64,000 nt of DNA from Mucilaginibacter ginsenosidivorans (GTDB lineage Bacteria; Bacteroidota; Bacteroidia; Sphingobacteriales; Sphingobacteriaceae). Shown in pieces: positions 43,361 to 51,628 of this stretch. A model generated the notes under the pieces. It saw only the letters and a list, made by a program, of their open reading frames with translations, was not told where the DNA came from and ran no database searches. A program made the translations under genes and the position numbers. Positions within the stretch are counted from its first letter, which is position 1. Each line of letters begins with the position of its first letter. The stretch is from the NCBI RefSeq assembly GCF_007971025.1, contig NZ_CP042436.1, positions 4,650,001 to 4,714,000 on the forward strand, read 5' to 3'.

Positions 43361-45334
43361 TCATTTACTAAATCCTACCAGTTTATGCAGCGGTCCGGGC
43401 TCATAAATATGCCCGGCTTTAATAACCGTAGTTACATTACGGATATCTCTTATGTTTTTCAGGGGGTCACCATTAACGATAATCAGATCAGCGCTTTTAC
43501 CTTCTTCTATCGAACCACTCGTTTTATCCAGCTTCATCACTTTGGCCGGCGTAATGGTGGCGGTCTGTATCGCATCTGCCGGGGTAAGGCCCGCCTGGAC
43601 GTATAATTCCAATTCCCTGGCAACGCCGAAGCCTGGAAAACCCTGGTCAGTGCCTGCAACAATGGTAACGCCTGCATCGTGCAATTTTTTAACGATCGTG
43701 ACCATGCTTTGATAAAGTGGTTCAAACTGTTTGGATCGCTCCGGCTCCATGCCAAAATTCTTCAATAAGGCCTTCAAAGGCACCGGAAGGGTATTAAATG
43801 CAGGCTCAATTTGTGTAATATCATCCTTTACGTTGCGGAAGCTCATCTCAAAAACACCGATTGTGGGGTCGATCACCACATTGTGGTCCTTTATAAATTG
43901 AATAGCGGCTTTACTGGTCGAGTCATCAAAATCGATGGAGCGGTCCTTATTGCGCTTCATGATCGAGTACACATATTGCACATGGTTCACCATGTCCATA
44001 CCCGAATCGACACCTGCCTCAAGGTTCATACCCTGGGGGATATGCCCGGTAACCGTCAGGCCTTGTTTATGTGCCTCATCGCATATGGCTTTAACTATTG
44101 CCGGCTTTACCGAACTGTAAATTTTGATCTGTACGAACCCGTTGTTCTTGTAGCGGTCGACGGCTGCAACGGCCTCCTCTTTCGTATCAGCTTGTATAAC
44201 GCCCAGGGCAATCGGGCCCTTACCGTCGATGATGCCGGCTTTCAATATCGTCGGCCCTACCCCGGTTCCTCCGTCGATGGCTTTTTTTATAGCATTGATA
44301 AAATCATACTCGTTACCGCAATCGCGAACGGTAGTAACACCTGCGGCCAGGTAGGCCGGCCCCCATTCGGCTTGTTCAAAATGGGCGTGCATATCCCATA
44401 AACCGGGGAATATCATCTTACCTGTTGCGTCAATCACTTTTGCACCGGCAGGTACGGCTAATTCGCCCTTTTTGCCAACTTTTTTAATCACACCGTTTTC
44501 GACAAGTATTACAGCGTCAGGGATCGGTCTTTCATTAACCACATCGTAAATCGTTCCGCCTGTTATCGCGATCAGTTTTTCAGTCTTGCCGCCCGGCGCT
44601 GCCGATTTAGTGAAAAGGCGCATGCTATAGGTCGCTGTTTTACCTATCAGAACAGGTAACAGTTCTTCATAAGGTTCGCGCATGGCTTCGAATTTGTCAA
44701 ATTCGGCATCATTCTCAATAACGCTGATCACCTGGCCCTGCTTAGTTGTCCAGACAAATACATTACCCCATATCAGGCCGCCTATGGTATATCTTTCCAG
44801 CATCAGCGGCTTGCCGTTGAAAGTCAGCGTATCTGCGCCGTCGCGCCTTATTTGCACCGAACCGGTCGGCAGTATATCGATGCTGGCAGGTTCATGATGT
44901 TTTTTCCAGTATTGCAACAAAACCTGCTGCCCGATAACCGGTGCATAACCCGCAACGGGGAAGGCCAAAGATTCTATTTTTTGGTCGTGCGCCGAATCAT
45001 CGACGAGGATATGTGCCTGGCCGTTTGTGATGCTTATTTTATCATTTATTTCAGAGAACCGCGAGAATTTTCCTTTGATATCAAATTCCAGTGGTTCCGC
45101 CGCAGGCGTTACTTTCAGTTCCGCTTTAAACGGCACCGGCGAACCCCGGTCTGTAAATTTAAAACTGGCTGAATAGGTTACGGCGTCCTTACTTTTATTC
45201 ACCTGGTAAGTCTCTTTGCCTATCGCCTGCTGAAACTTATGCAATATAAATGTACCGCTGTCTGTATCGGTTTGTTGGGCATGTGCCCCAAGGCAAAAAG
45301 CCGACAACGGGATAAGGAATAAATATTTTTTCAT
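43361..45334 (-). CDS. Exported amidohydrolase family protein
   Basis: A 657-residue protein with a signal peptide (FCLGAHAQ). Residues about 1-250 form a beta-rich N-terminal domain of unknown role. The rest is an amidohydrolase TIM barrel with the metal motif WDMHAHFEQ, the candidate metal lysine in GFVQIKIYSS, the His in VTGHIPQGM, and the Asp in IVAGTDQGFPG. SADLIIVNGDPL near the C-terminus is the usual amidohydrolase beta-sandwich element. Exported members are often prolidase-like or imidazolonepropionase-like; the substrate is not predictable. Converges with the Gfo/Idh gene. Confidence 0.9.
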   Translation of the reverse strand: MKKYLFLIPLSAFCLGAHAQQTDTDSGTFILHKFQQAIGKETYQVNKSKDAVTYSASFKFTDRGSPVPFKAELKVTPAAEPLEFDIKGKFSRFSEINDKISITNGQAHILVDDSAHDQKIESLAFPVAGYAPVIGQQVLLQYWKKHHEPASIDILPTGSVQIRRDGADTLTFNGKPLMLERYTIGGLIWGNVFVWTTKQGQVISVIENDAEFDKFEAMREPYEELLPVLIGKTATYSMRLFTKSAAPGGKTEKLIAITGGTIYDVVNERPIPDAVILVENGVIKKVGKKGELAVPAGAKVIDATGKMIFPGLWDMHAHFEQAEWGPAYLAAGVTTVRDCGNEYDFINAIKKAIDGGTGVGPTILKAGIIDGKGPIALGVIQADTKEEAVAAVDRYKNNGFVQIKIYSSVKPAIVKAICDEAHKQGLTVTGHIPQGMNLEAGVDSGMDMVNHVQYVYSIMKRNKDRSIDFDDSTSKAAIQFIKDHNVVIDPTIGVFEMSFRNVKDDITQIEPAFNTLPVPLKALLKNFGMEPERSKQFEPLYQSMVTIVKKLHDAGVTIVAGTDQGFPGFGVARELELYVQAGLTPADAIQTATITPAKVMKLDKTSGSIEEGKSADLIIVNGDPLKNIRDIRNVTTVIKAGHIYEPGPLHKLVGFSK

Positions 45335-45469
45335 CGTTAATTGCGATTAGCTACCAGTAAATTTATTATTAATTTCTGTTCCGGATAAAATTAATTGCGC
45401 CGATTAAACCATTTTGCAATCAAGCGTCTAAAAAAGCGGTACCCCGCCGTCAACCGATCCTGCAACACT

Positions 45470-46897
45470 ATGAAGAAACTTATCCTATCTGCATTTATCC
45501 TCTTTATCGTCCAGCCTTCATCGGCCCAGCGAAACATCAAAAGGCCTGATGGGGGTACGATGACGGCTGCGGCCATCGATAAAGTAGTCCACAAATTAAT
45601 GGACACCGCGGAGGTCACAGGTCTGTGTATCCGCATTATCAGCAACAACCAGCCCGCTTATATAAAAGCCTATGGTTTTGCAAATAAAGCCAAAAAGCAA
45701 CTGAACGATACGGCAACAAGCTTTTATGCCGCGTCGCTGGCTAAGCCACTGTTTGCCTATACTGTGCTGCAGCTGGCGCAGGACGGCGTTATCGACCTGG
45801 ATAAACCCTTGTACACTTACCTGCCAAAGCCGTTGCCTGAGTATGACAATTATAAGGAACTGGCAGGTGATGACCGATGGAAATTGATAACAGCGCGCGA
45901 CTGTCTACGGCATTCAACTGGCTTCCCCAACTGGCGTGACGCCGACCCGGGCAAAAAAATGGGCATCTATTTTACACCCGGTACGCATTATGCTTATTCG
46001 GGCGAAGGCATACAACTATTGCAGATGGTGGTTGAAGCGGTTACCCATCGCAGTTTGGAGGATATAGCCCGGGAAAAAATATTTATCCCTTTTGGAATGA
46101 CCAAAACCAGCTTTTTGTGGCAGCCACGTTTTGAGGAAGATTATGCCGTCGGTCATAACATACAAGAGGACACATTACATAAAGACAGGTACACGCATGT
46201 ATATGCGGCCGGCTCGATGGAAACGACTATTGCTGATTATATGCGATTTATTGCCGCAGTAATGCAGCATCAACGGCTCGGTAATAAATATTGGGGCCAG
46301 GCGTTTTCGCCACAGATTGTGATCAATTCTAAAACGCAGATGTTTTCACTCGACACAACATCGGTAGCCGATAACAGCAAAATACAGTTGGCATACGGCC
46401 TGGGCTGGGGACTTTTCCAAACACCTTATGGTCGGGCATTTTTTAAAGAAGGCCATGGATTTGGATGGCAGCATTATTCGATCGCCATTCCGCAGCAAAA
46501 GACCGCTCTGATCATTATGAGTAACAGTGACAATGCTGAAAGTATCTTTACTGAACTGGTTCAGAAACTAACCGGCGTAACCATTCCTTTCGAATGGGAG
46601 AGCTATCATCCTTATCGCGGCACAGCTAAGTTAGCCGAAGAGCAATTAAGAATGTTTACCGGCGTGTGGCACAATGAACGATATGACACTACGGTCAGCC
46701 TGGTAAATGGGAGATTAAAAGTCGAAGCGCCAAAAGTTGGACTGCCGCCGACAAACATCTATCCCGAAAACGACCATCATCTATTCCTAAAGATAATGGA
46801 GACGGATTTGGAATTTGTAAAGGGTGCGGACGGAAAATTCGTCAAAGCAATAGCGGATGACGAGGGTGAGCATTATGAATTGACGCGCGTGAAATAA
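45470..46897 (+). CDS. Exported serine hydrolase (class C beta-lactamase-like)
   Basis: A 475-residue penicillin-binding-protein/beta-lactamase-like hydrolase. The signal peptide ends near SSAQ (residue 20). The nucleophile motif S-x-x-K is in FYAASLAKPLFAY and the Tyr motif Y-x-N/G in YAYSGEG; a third motif is in GHGFGWQHYS. The last 110 residues resemble the DUF3471-like beta domain often fused to these enzymes. Members include D-aminopeptidases, esterases and peptidoglycan DD-carboxypeptidases. The ATG at 45470 gives a clean signal peptide; earlier codons are not protein-like. It diverges from the amidohydrolase gene. Confidence 0.9.
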   Translation: MKKLILSAFILFIVQPSSAQRNIKRPDGGTMTAAAIDKVVHKLMDTAEVTGLCIRIISNNQPAYIKAYGFANKAKKQLNDTATSFYAASLAKPLFAYTVLQLAQDGVIDLDKPLYTYLPKPLPEYDNYKELAGDDRWKLITARDCLRHSTGFPNWRDADPGKKMGIYFTPGTHYAYSGEGIQLLQMVVEAVTHRSLEDIAREKIFIPFGMTKTSFLWQPRFEEDYAVGHNIQEDTLHKDRYTHVYAAGSMETTIADYMRFIAAVMQHQRLGNKYWGQAFSPQIVINSKTQMFSLDTTSVADNSKIQLAYGLGWGLFQTPYGRAFFKEGHGFGWQHYSIAIPQQKTALIIMSNSDNAESIFTELVQKLTGVTIPFEWESYHPYRGTAKLAEEQLRMFTGVWHNERYDTTVSLVNGRLKVEAPKVGLPPTNIYPENDHHLFLKIMETDLEFVKGADGKFVKAIADDEGEHYELTRVK

Positions 46898-46903
46898 ATC
46901 AGG

Positions 46904-46933
46904 TGTAGAGACGCACAATCGTGCGTCTCTACA
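46904..46933. repeat. TGTAGAGACGCAC palindrome
   Basis: A perfect 13-bp inverted repeat with AATC loop between two convergent genes. I recall similar GTAGAGACGC palindromes dispersed in related genomes; this cannot be confirmed here. It has no T tract, so a repeat element is likelier than a classic terminator. Confidence 0.8.
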
Positions 46934-46941
46934 TGATTAAA

Positions 46942-48252
46942 TTATAATCTTTCGCCGTGCTGGCTGATGTCCAGGCCGATGGTTTCTTCTTCAGCAGAAA
47001 CGCGCAAAGGTGATATCATATCGGTTATTTTCAGCAGCAATAAAGAACCAAAGAAGGAGAATACCGAAGCGGCCACCAGCGCGATACACTGAACATAGAA
47101 TAAGTGCGTGTGCCCGAAAAACAAGCCATCGCCGGTTACATTGGCAGCATTAACATTTTGGTGAGCGAATACCCCGGTAAGCAGCATACCCACCATACCA
47201 CCCACGCCATGGCAAGGGAACACGTCAAGCGTATCATCGATAGAGGTGCGCGTGCGCCATTCAACTACCAGGTTACTTACGACGGCCGAAATAATGCCGA
47301 TGGCCAGTGAATGTGGCACCGATACAAAACCCGCCGCAGGCGTAATAGCAACCAGGCCAACCACGGCTCCGATACAGGTGCCCATAGCTGAAGGCTTTTT
47401 GCCGCGAAGCATATCAAAAAATATCCAGGTCAAACCGGCTGCTGCTGATGCTGTGGTGCTTGTTGCCAGCGCATTTACCGCCAGGTGATTCGCACCAAAG
47501 GCCGAACCGGCATTAAACCCAAACCAACCAAACCAAAGCAGGCCGGTTCCTATGATGACATAAGTGACACGGGCCGGCGCATGATTAGCTTCGCTGCGCC
47601 CTTTAAGGTATATGGCTGATGCCAGCGCCGCCCAACCCGCAGACATGTGCACCACCGTACCACCCGCAAAGTCCAGTACGCCCAATTTGGCTAATATGCC
47701 GTCGGGGTGCCAGGTAGAGTGTGCAAGGGGTGAAAAGATGAATATCGAGAATAAGCAAAGGAATATGATATAGCTGTTAAAGCGGATACGCTCGGCAAAG
47801 GCCCCGGTAATGAGCGCAGGGGTAATAATGGCGAACTTTAGCTGGTACATGGCAAAAAGCAGCAATGGAATAGTTGGGGCCAGTTTCCAGGTTGCGTTGC
47901 CCAGCATCCCTTTCATCATGAAGTAGGTGGATGGGTTACCAATTATCCCGCCGATTGAATCGCCGAAGGCAAGACTAAAACCAAAAATTCCCCACATTAC
48001 GGTAATGATGACCATACAAATGACGCTTTGGAGCATGGTCGAGATCACGTTTTTCTTATTCACCATACCGCCGTAAAAGAAAGCAAGACCCGGTGTCATG
48101 ATAAGTACCAATGCGGTCGACATCAACATCCAGGCTATATCGCCGGTATCGAACTTGGGATTTTCGGCTACGTTGTGAAATTCGACAGATGGAAAGATAA
48201 AAGTTAAGATCAGTACGCCTACTATGAGCAGGAAGGGAAAATAACGTTTCAT
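46942..48252 (-). CDS. amt: Ammonium transporter AmtB
   Basis: A 436-residue ammonium channel with about 11 helices plus an N-terminal hydrophobic segment that may be a cleaved signal as in E. coli AmtB. The twin-histidine pore is visible as AHSTWHPDG and FPCHGVGGM. FFYGGMVNKKNVIST and MTPGLAF are helix 1-2 motifs. No glnK/P-II gene lies beside it, which is unusual. It converges with the serine hydrolase gene across the palindrome at 46904-46933. Confidence 0.96.
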   Translation of the reverse strand: MKRYFPFLLIVGVLILTFIFPSVEFHNVAENPKFDTGDIAWMLMSTALVLIMTPGLAFFYGGMVNKKNVISTMLQSVICMVIITVMWGIFGFSLAFGDSIGGIIGNPSTYFMMKGMLGNATWKLAPTIPLLLFAMYQLKFAIITPALITGAFAERIRFNSYIIFLCLFSIFIFSPLAHSTWHPDGILAKLGVLDFAGGTVVHMSAGWAALASAIYLKGRSEANHAPARVTYVIIGTGLLWFGWFGFNAGSAFGANHLAVNALATSTTASAAAGLTWIFFDMLRGKKPSAMGTCIGAVVGLVAITPAAGFVSVPHSLAIGIISAVVSNLVVEWRTRTSIDDTLDVFPCHGVGGMVGMLLTGVFAHQNVNAANVTGDGLFFGHTHLFYVQCIALVAASVFSFFGSLLLLKITDMISPLRVSAEEETIGLDISQHGERL

Positions 48253-48360
48253 AATTTGGTTAAGTAATCGGTTTATATTGCGGCTCGCAAATTACTATTT
48301 TTTCCAAAAAATGACCAATTTGTTTAAAATTTTATAAGAATATGAGATTTATTTTGATAA

Positions 48361-49860
48361 TTACAAATTTTTAATCAAAATATCCGGGAAAAAGCCCAAA
48401 TAAATAACCAATATTGTAATTATTGCAACACCTGCCAGCAAATACTTATTTGGTGAAGCGAAGCCGGTGCTCCTTTCTGTTTTACGAAGGAATAAATTGA
48501 GCGGAATTTTTATATAATAGAACAAAGAGACCACGGTTGTCACGGCGCCGGTTATCATTAATAGCAACGTCCAGATATAATGGCTTTGTTGGTAGGCGGA
48601 ATATGCCGCTGAAAAAACAACCAGTTTACCATTAAACCCTGCTGTAAGCGGTATGCCTGTCAGCGATATCAACAGGATAACAAATAATACCCCAGCCAGG
48701 GGATATTTAAAGCCAAGGCCCTTATAAGCTGTCATGTCTTCGGCCTTCGCCGCATCAGCGAAATATGTTGCCAACATCCATGTGCCGATGCTTGCCAGTG
48801 AATAAGCCACCAGGTAAAAGGATAACGCGGTTTTTCCCGCATCGTTAAATGCAGCAAGCGCCATCAAGGCAAACCCGGTATGCCCGATGCTGGAATAAGC
48901 CAGCATTCGTTTGATGTTATTTTGAAGCACGGCAGCAAAGTTACCGGCTATCATGGTAACAATGCCTGCCACCGATAGCGCCAGCTTGAAATCGTGCATA
49001 TCCCACTTTGGATAATACAGGAATGGGATAAGGAAATTTATTAGCAGGCAGAAAGTGGCTATTTTGGGAACGGTGGATAAGAAAGCAGAAACAGGCGTAG
49101 GTGCGCCCTGGTAAATATCAGGCACCCAAAAGTGCATGGGGACAAACGATAATTTAAAGCCAATACCCACAAATACCAGGGCAAATGCCAACGACACCGC
49201 CATTGAATTAGCGTGTAAAAGGCCGGGAAGCATATTGCCGGTCAGCAAATTCAATGATCCGGTGAAACCGTATAGCAGTGATATACCATATAACATAATA
49301 GCAGAAGAGGCTGCGCCAAAAAGCACGTACTTTAAGCCCGCCTCGCTGCTGAATTTATTTTCTGTATGATAGGCCACCATTAAATAGGAAGCAATAGAAA
49401 CCATCTCGATAGATACATAGATAGATAACAAGTTTATCGACATCGCCATCAAATGCAGGCCGAGTATAGCGGCAATGGCAATAGCATACAGCCCCGGCAA
49501 CTTTTTCGTGTGCGATCGCAGTTCATCGTCCCACTCAAAATATATTAGGAGTATGATGGAGAACATATCAATAAGCGCCTTAAACGTCACTGATGTTCGA
49601 TGCAGCAACAGCATTTCGTTAAAAAACGGGAAGCCATTATTGACAACAAGCCCCAATTGCTGAAGGTCCTTAAAAAGGACAACGACGAGCCCGGCGCAGG
49701 CTAATATCCTGCATAACCAGCCCGAGTTTTTACCGAACAAAAGATCGGTTACCAATATCATGAGGAATAACCCGGACAAGTATAGCTCTGGTATCAGCAA
49801 ACTGATACTGTCCAATACCTGGTTTAACTGCCCGGGAAGAAATGGTAACAGGTCGTGCAT
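48361..49860 (-). CDS. nuoN: NADH-quinone oxidoreductase subunit N
   Basis: A 499-residue antiporter-like membrane subunit of complex I that helps pump protons. Motifs SFVPMHFWVPDIYQGAPTPV and NNIKRMLAYSSIGHTG are the discontinuous-helix and lysine positions of the MRP-like subunits. At least 13 helices. It follows nuoM by 13 nt and closes the nuoH-N operon. The final Lys-rich helix ends with FFPDILIKNL. Confidence 0.95.
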   Translation of the reverse strand: MHDLLPFLPGQLNQVLDSISLLIPELYLSGLFLMILVTDLLFGKNSGWLCRILACAGLVVVLFKDLQQLGLVVNNGFPFFNEMLLLHRTSVTFKALIDMFSIILLIYFEWDDELRSHTKKLPGLYAIAIAAILGLHLMAMSINLLSIYVSIEMVSIASYLMVAYHTENKFSSEAGLKYVLFGAASSAIMLYGISLLYGFTGSLNLLTGNMLPGLLHANSMAVSLAFALVFVGIGFKLSFVPMHFWVPDIYQGAPTPVSAFLSTVPKIATFCLLINFLIPFLYYPKWDMHDFKLALSVAGIVTMIAGNFAAVLQNNIKRMLAYSSIGHTGFALMALAAFNDAGKTALSFYLVAYSLASIGTWMLATYFADAAKAEDMTAYKGLGFKYPLAGVLFVILLISLTGIPLTAGFNGKLVVFSAAYSAYQQSHYIWTLLLMITGAVTTVVSLFYYIKIPLNLFLRKTERSTGFASPNKYLLAGVAIITILVIYLGFFPDILIKNL

Positions 49861-49873
49861 GTCTATGAATATC

Positions 49874-51469
49874 TTATTTTAAAAAATGCACCAGCGCCAG
49901 CACCGAATCGTTGATCTTATCAAATACCAGCGAAGGCATTACGCCTAAAACGAGCGTAATTAATGCTAAAGGCATCAACGCCAGAATTTCGCGCAAATCC
50001 AGGTCGGCCAACGCGGTTTTCCATACATCGCCGCCTTTTAGCGACAAGGTGCCGAAAAACATACGCTGTAATGTCCAAAGAAAATATGCCGCGCTTAATA
50101 CTATACCAACCGAGCCGCATATGGCCATCCAATACGGCAAATAGCCGTTGACAGACGATGATTCGAAAGCACCCAGCAGTGAAAACGCTTCGCCGATAAA
50201 AGCGGATAATCCGGGTATGCCAAGCGAAGCAAAAAAGGCGATCATCACGAACGTGGTATACTTCGGCATCAGCGTTGCCAGGCCACGGAAATTGTAAATA
50301 TCACGGTCATGCACCCGGTTATACACCACTCCAACCAGGAAGAATAACATAGCTGACAGGAATCCATGGCTTACCATCTGCATCAGGGCGCCGCTTATAC
50401 CTTCAGGGGTTTGCGATGCAATGCCGAGCAATACAAAACCCATGTGCGAAACAGATGAGTATGCAATAAGCCGTTTAAGGTCGCGCTGAGCCAATGCGTT
50501 AAGGGCGCCGTAAATGATGGATATTACACCCAGCAAACCAAGCCAGAACGCACCGGATGAGGCTATCTCGGGGAAAATACCCAGGCAGATACGGATAATG
50601 CCGTACCCGCCTACTTTTAGCAATATACCCGCAAGGATGATGGAAACCGGTGTAGGCGCCTCAACGTGCGCATCGGGCAGCCAGGTGTGTAACGGAACTA
50701 TGGGTACCTTGATAGCAAATGCAATAAACAACACCACAAAGCCAACGGTACGGGCCGGCATGCCCAAAATGGTTTTATGCGCCAGCACCGAGAATACCGA
50801 ACTTGAGTCATAATTAGCCGGGTTCATCATCTGGATGATATTGAATGTATGGCTTCCGGTAGCAGGGTCTTTCACTGAAAGATACAGACCCACCATTACC
50901 AGCAGCATAAATACCGAGCCGAATAAGGTATAAAGGAAAAACTTGATAGCGGCATATTCGCGCCTTGCGCCGCCCCACATACCTATCAGGAAGTACAGAG
51001 GCAGCAACATCAATTCATAAAAGATGTAGAACAGGAAGAAATCGAGCGCGCAGAAAACGCCGATGACCGCCGTATTCAGTAACAGGAATAAGCTAAAAAA
51101 CCCTTTGAGATTGCTTTTGATCTCCCAGGAAGCAAGTGCAGCAATAACCATTACCAGCGACGTCATGAGCACCAGTGTAATGGAAATGCCATCTATCCCT
51201 ACAAAATAGTCGACCTGCATTTTGCCCATGCCGCCAAGGTCCAGGTTGATCCACGGTATTTTTTGAACGAACTGGAATTGTCCTTCATTGCTCACCCCAC
51301 CAAAATGTATCCCTGTTTGAAAATGCAGGTACATCCATATACTGATACCCAGCTGAACCAGCGTTGCCAGCAAAGCAATATATTTGAACCCCGCGCGCAT
51401 CGATGACGGCAGCACAATGATGACAAGTGCAAACAGCAGCGGTATGAATATGAGCAGCGATAAAATCAT
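49874..51469 (-). CDS. nuoM: NADH-quinone oxidoreductase subunit M
   Basis: A 531-residue proton-pumping subunit of complex I. IVPLHTWLPDAHVEAPTPVS, RDLKRLIAYSSVSHMG and the Glu in FIFYELMLLPLYFLIG are typical. About 14 helices. It is separated from nuoL by 158 nt that hold a stuttering repeat, and from nuoN by 13 nt. Confidence 0.97.
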   Translation of the reverse strand: MILSLLIFIPLLFALVIIVLPSSMRAGFKYIALLATLVQLGISIWMYLHFQTGIHFGGVSNEGQFQFVQKIPWINLDLGGMGKMQVDYFVGIDGISITLVLMTSLVMVIAALASWEIKSNLKGFFSLFLLLNTAVIGVFCALDFFLFYIFYELMLLPLYFLIGMWGGARREYAAIKFFLYTLFGSVFMLLVMVGLYLSVKDPATGSHTFNIIQMMNPANYDSSSVFSVLAHKTILGMPARTVGFVVLFIAFAIKVPIVPLHTWLPDAHVEAPTPVSIILAGILLKVGGYGIIRICLGIFPEIASSGAFWLGLLGVISIIYGALNALAQRDLKRLIAYSSVSHMGFVLLGIASQTPEGISGALMQMVSHGFLSAMLFFLVGVVYNRVHDRDIYNFRGLATLMPKYTTFVMIAFFASLGIPGLSAFIGEAFSLLGAFESSSVNGYLPYWMAICGSVGIVLSAAYFLWTLQRMFFGTLSLKGGDVWKTALADLDLREILALMPLALITLVLGVMPSLVFDKINDSVLALVHFLK

Positions 51470-51628
51470 TTGAGATTTGAGATGTGAGATTTGAGATCTG
51501 AGACATTGCTGTCTGCAAATAGTTGAAACGGATGCAGCTTTTCATAAATAAAGCACGGCGTTCTGCTTTTGGCTTTCAGCCTTAAGCTTTTGAAACTCCT
51601 ATCTAAGATCTCATATCTCATATCTTAT
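51470..51628. repeat. GAGATTTGAGAT stuttering repeat between nuoL and nuoM
   Basis: TTTGAGATTTGAGATGTGAG and GAGATTTGAGATCTGAGAC form direct copies at 51470-51504, and AAGATCTCATATCTCATATC at 51604-51624 is the inverted counterpart. The gap of about 95 nt between them has no coding frame. It breaks the otherwise tight operon. Confidence 0.7.

Noticed and set aside
43811..44401. A 196-codon plus-strand frame opposite the amidohydrolase gene
   Set aside because: Antisense to a clear enzyme; Cys/His-rich random-looking sequence.
46904..46933. The palindrome as a bidirectional rho-independent terminator
   Set aside because: No T tract on either side; it is listed as a repeat instead.
51285..51545. 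An 86-codon minus-strand frame across the nuoM start and the repeat
   Set aside because: It overlaps the nuoM start in another frame and encodes repeat-derived sequence; no family pattern.
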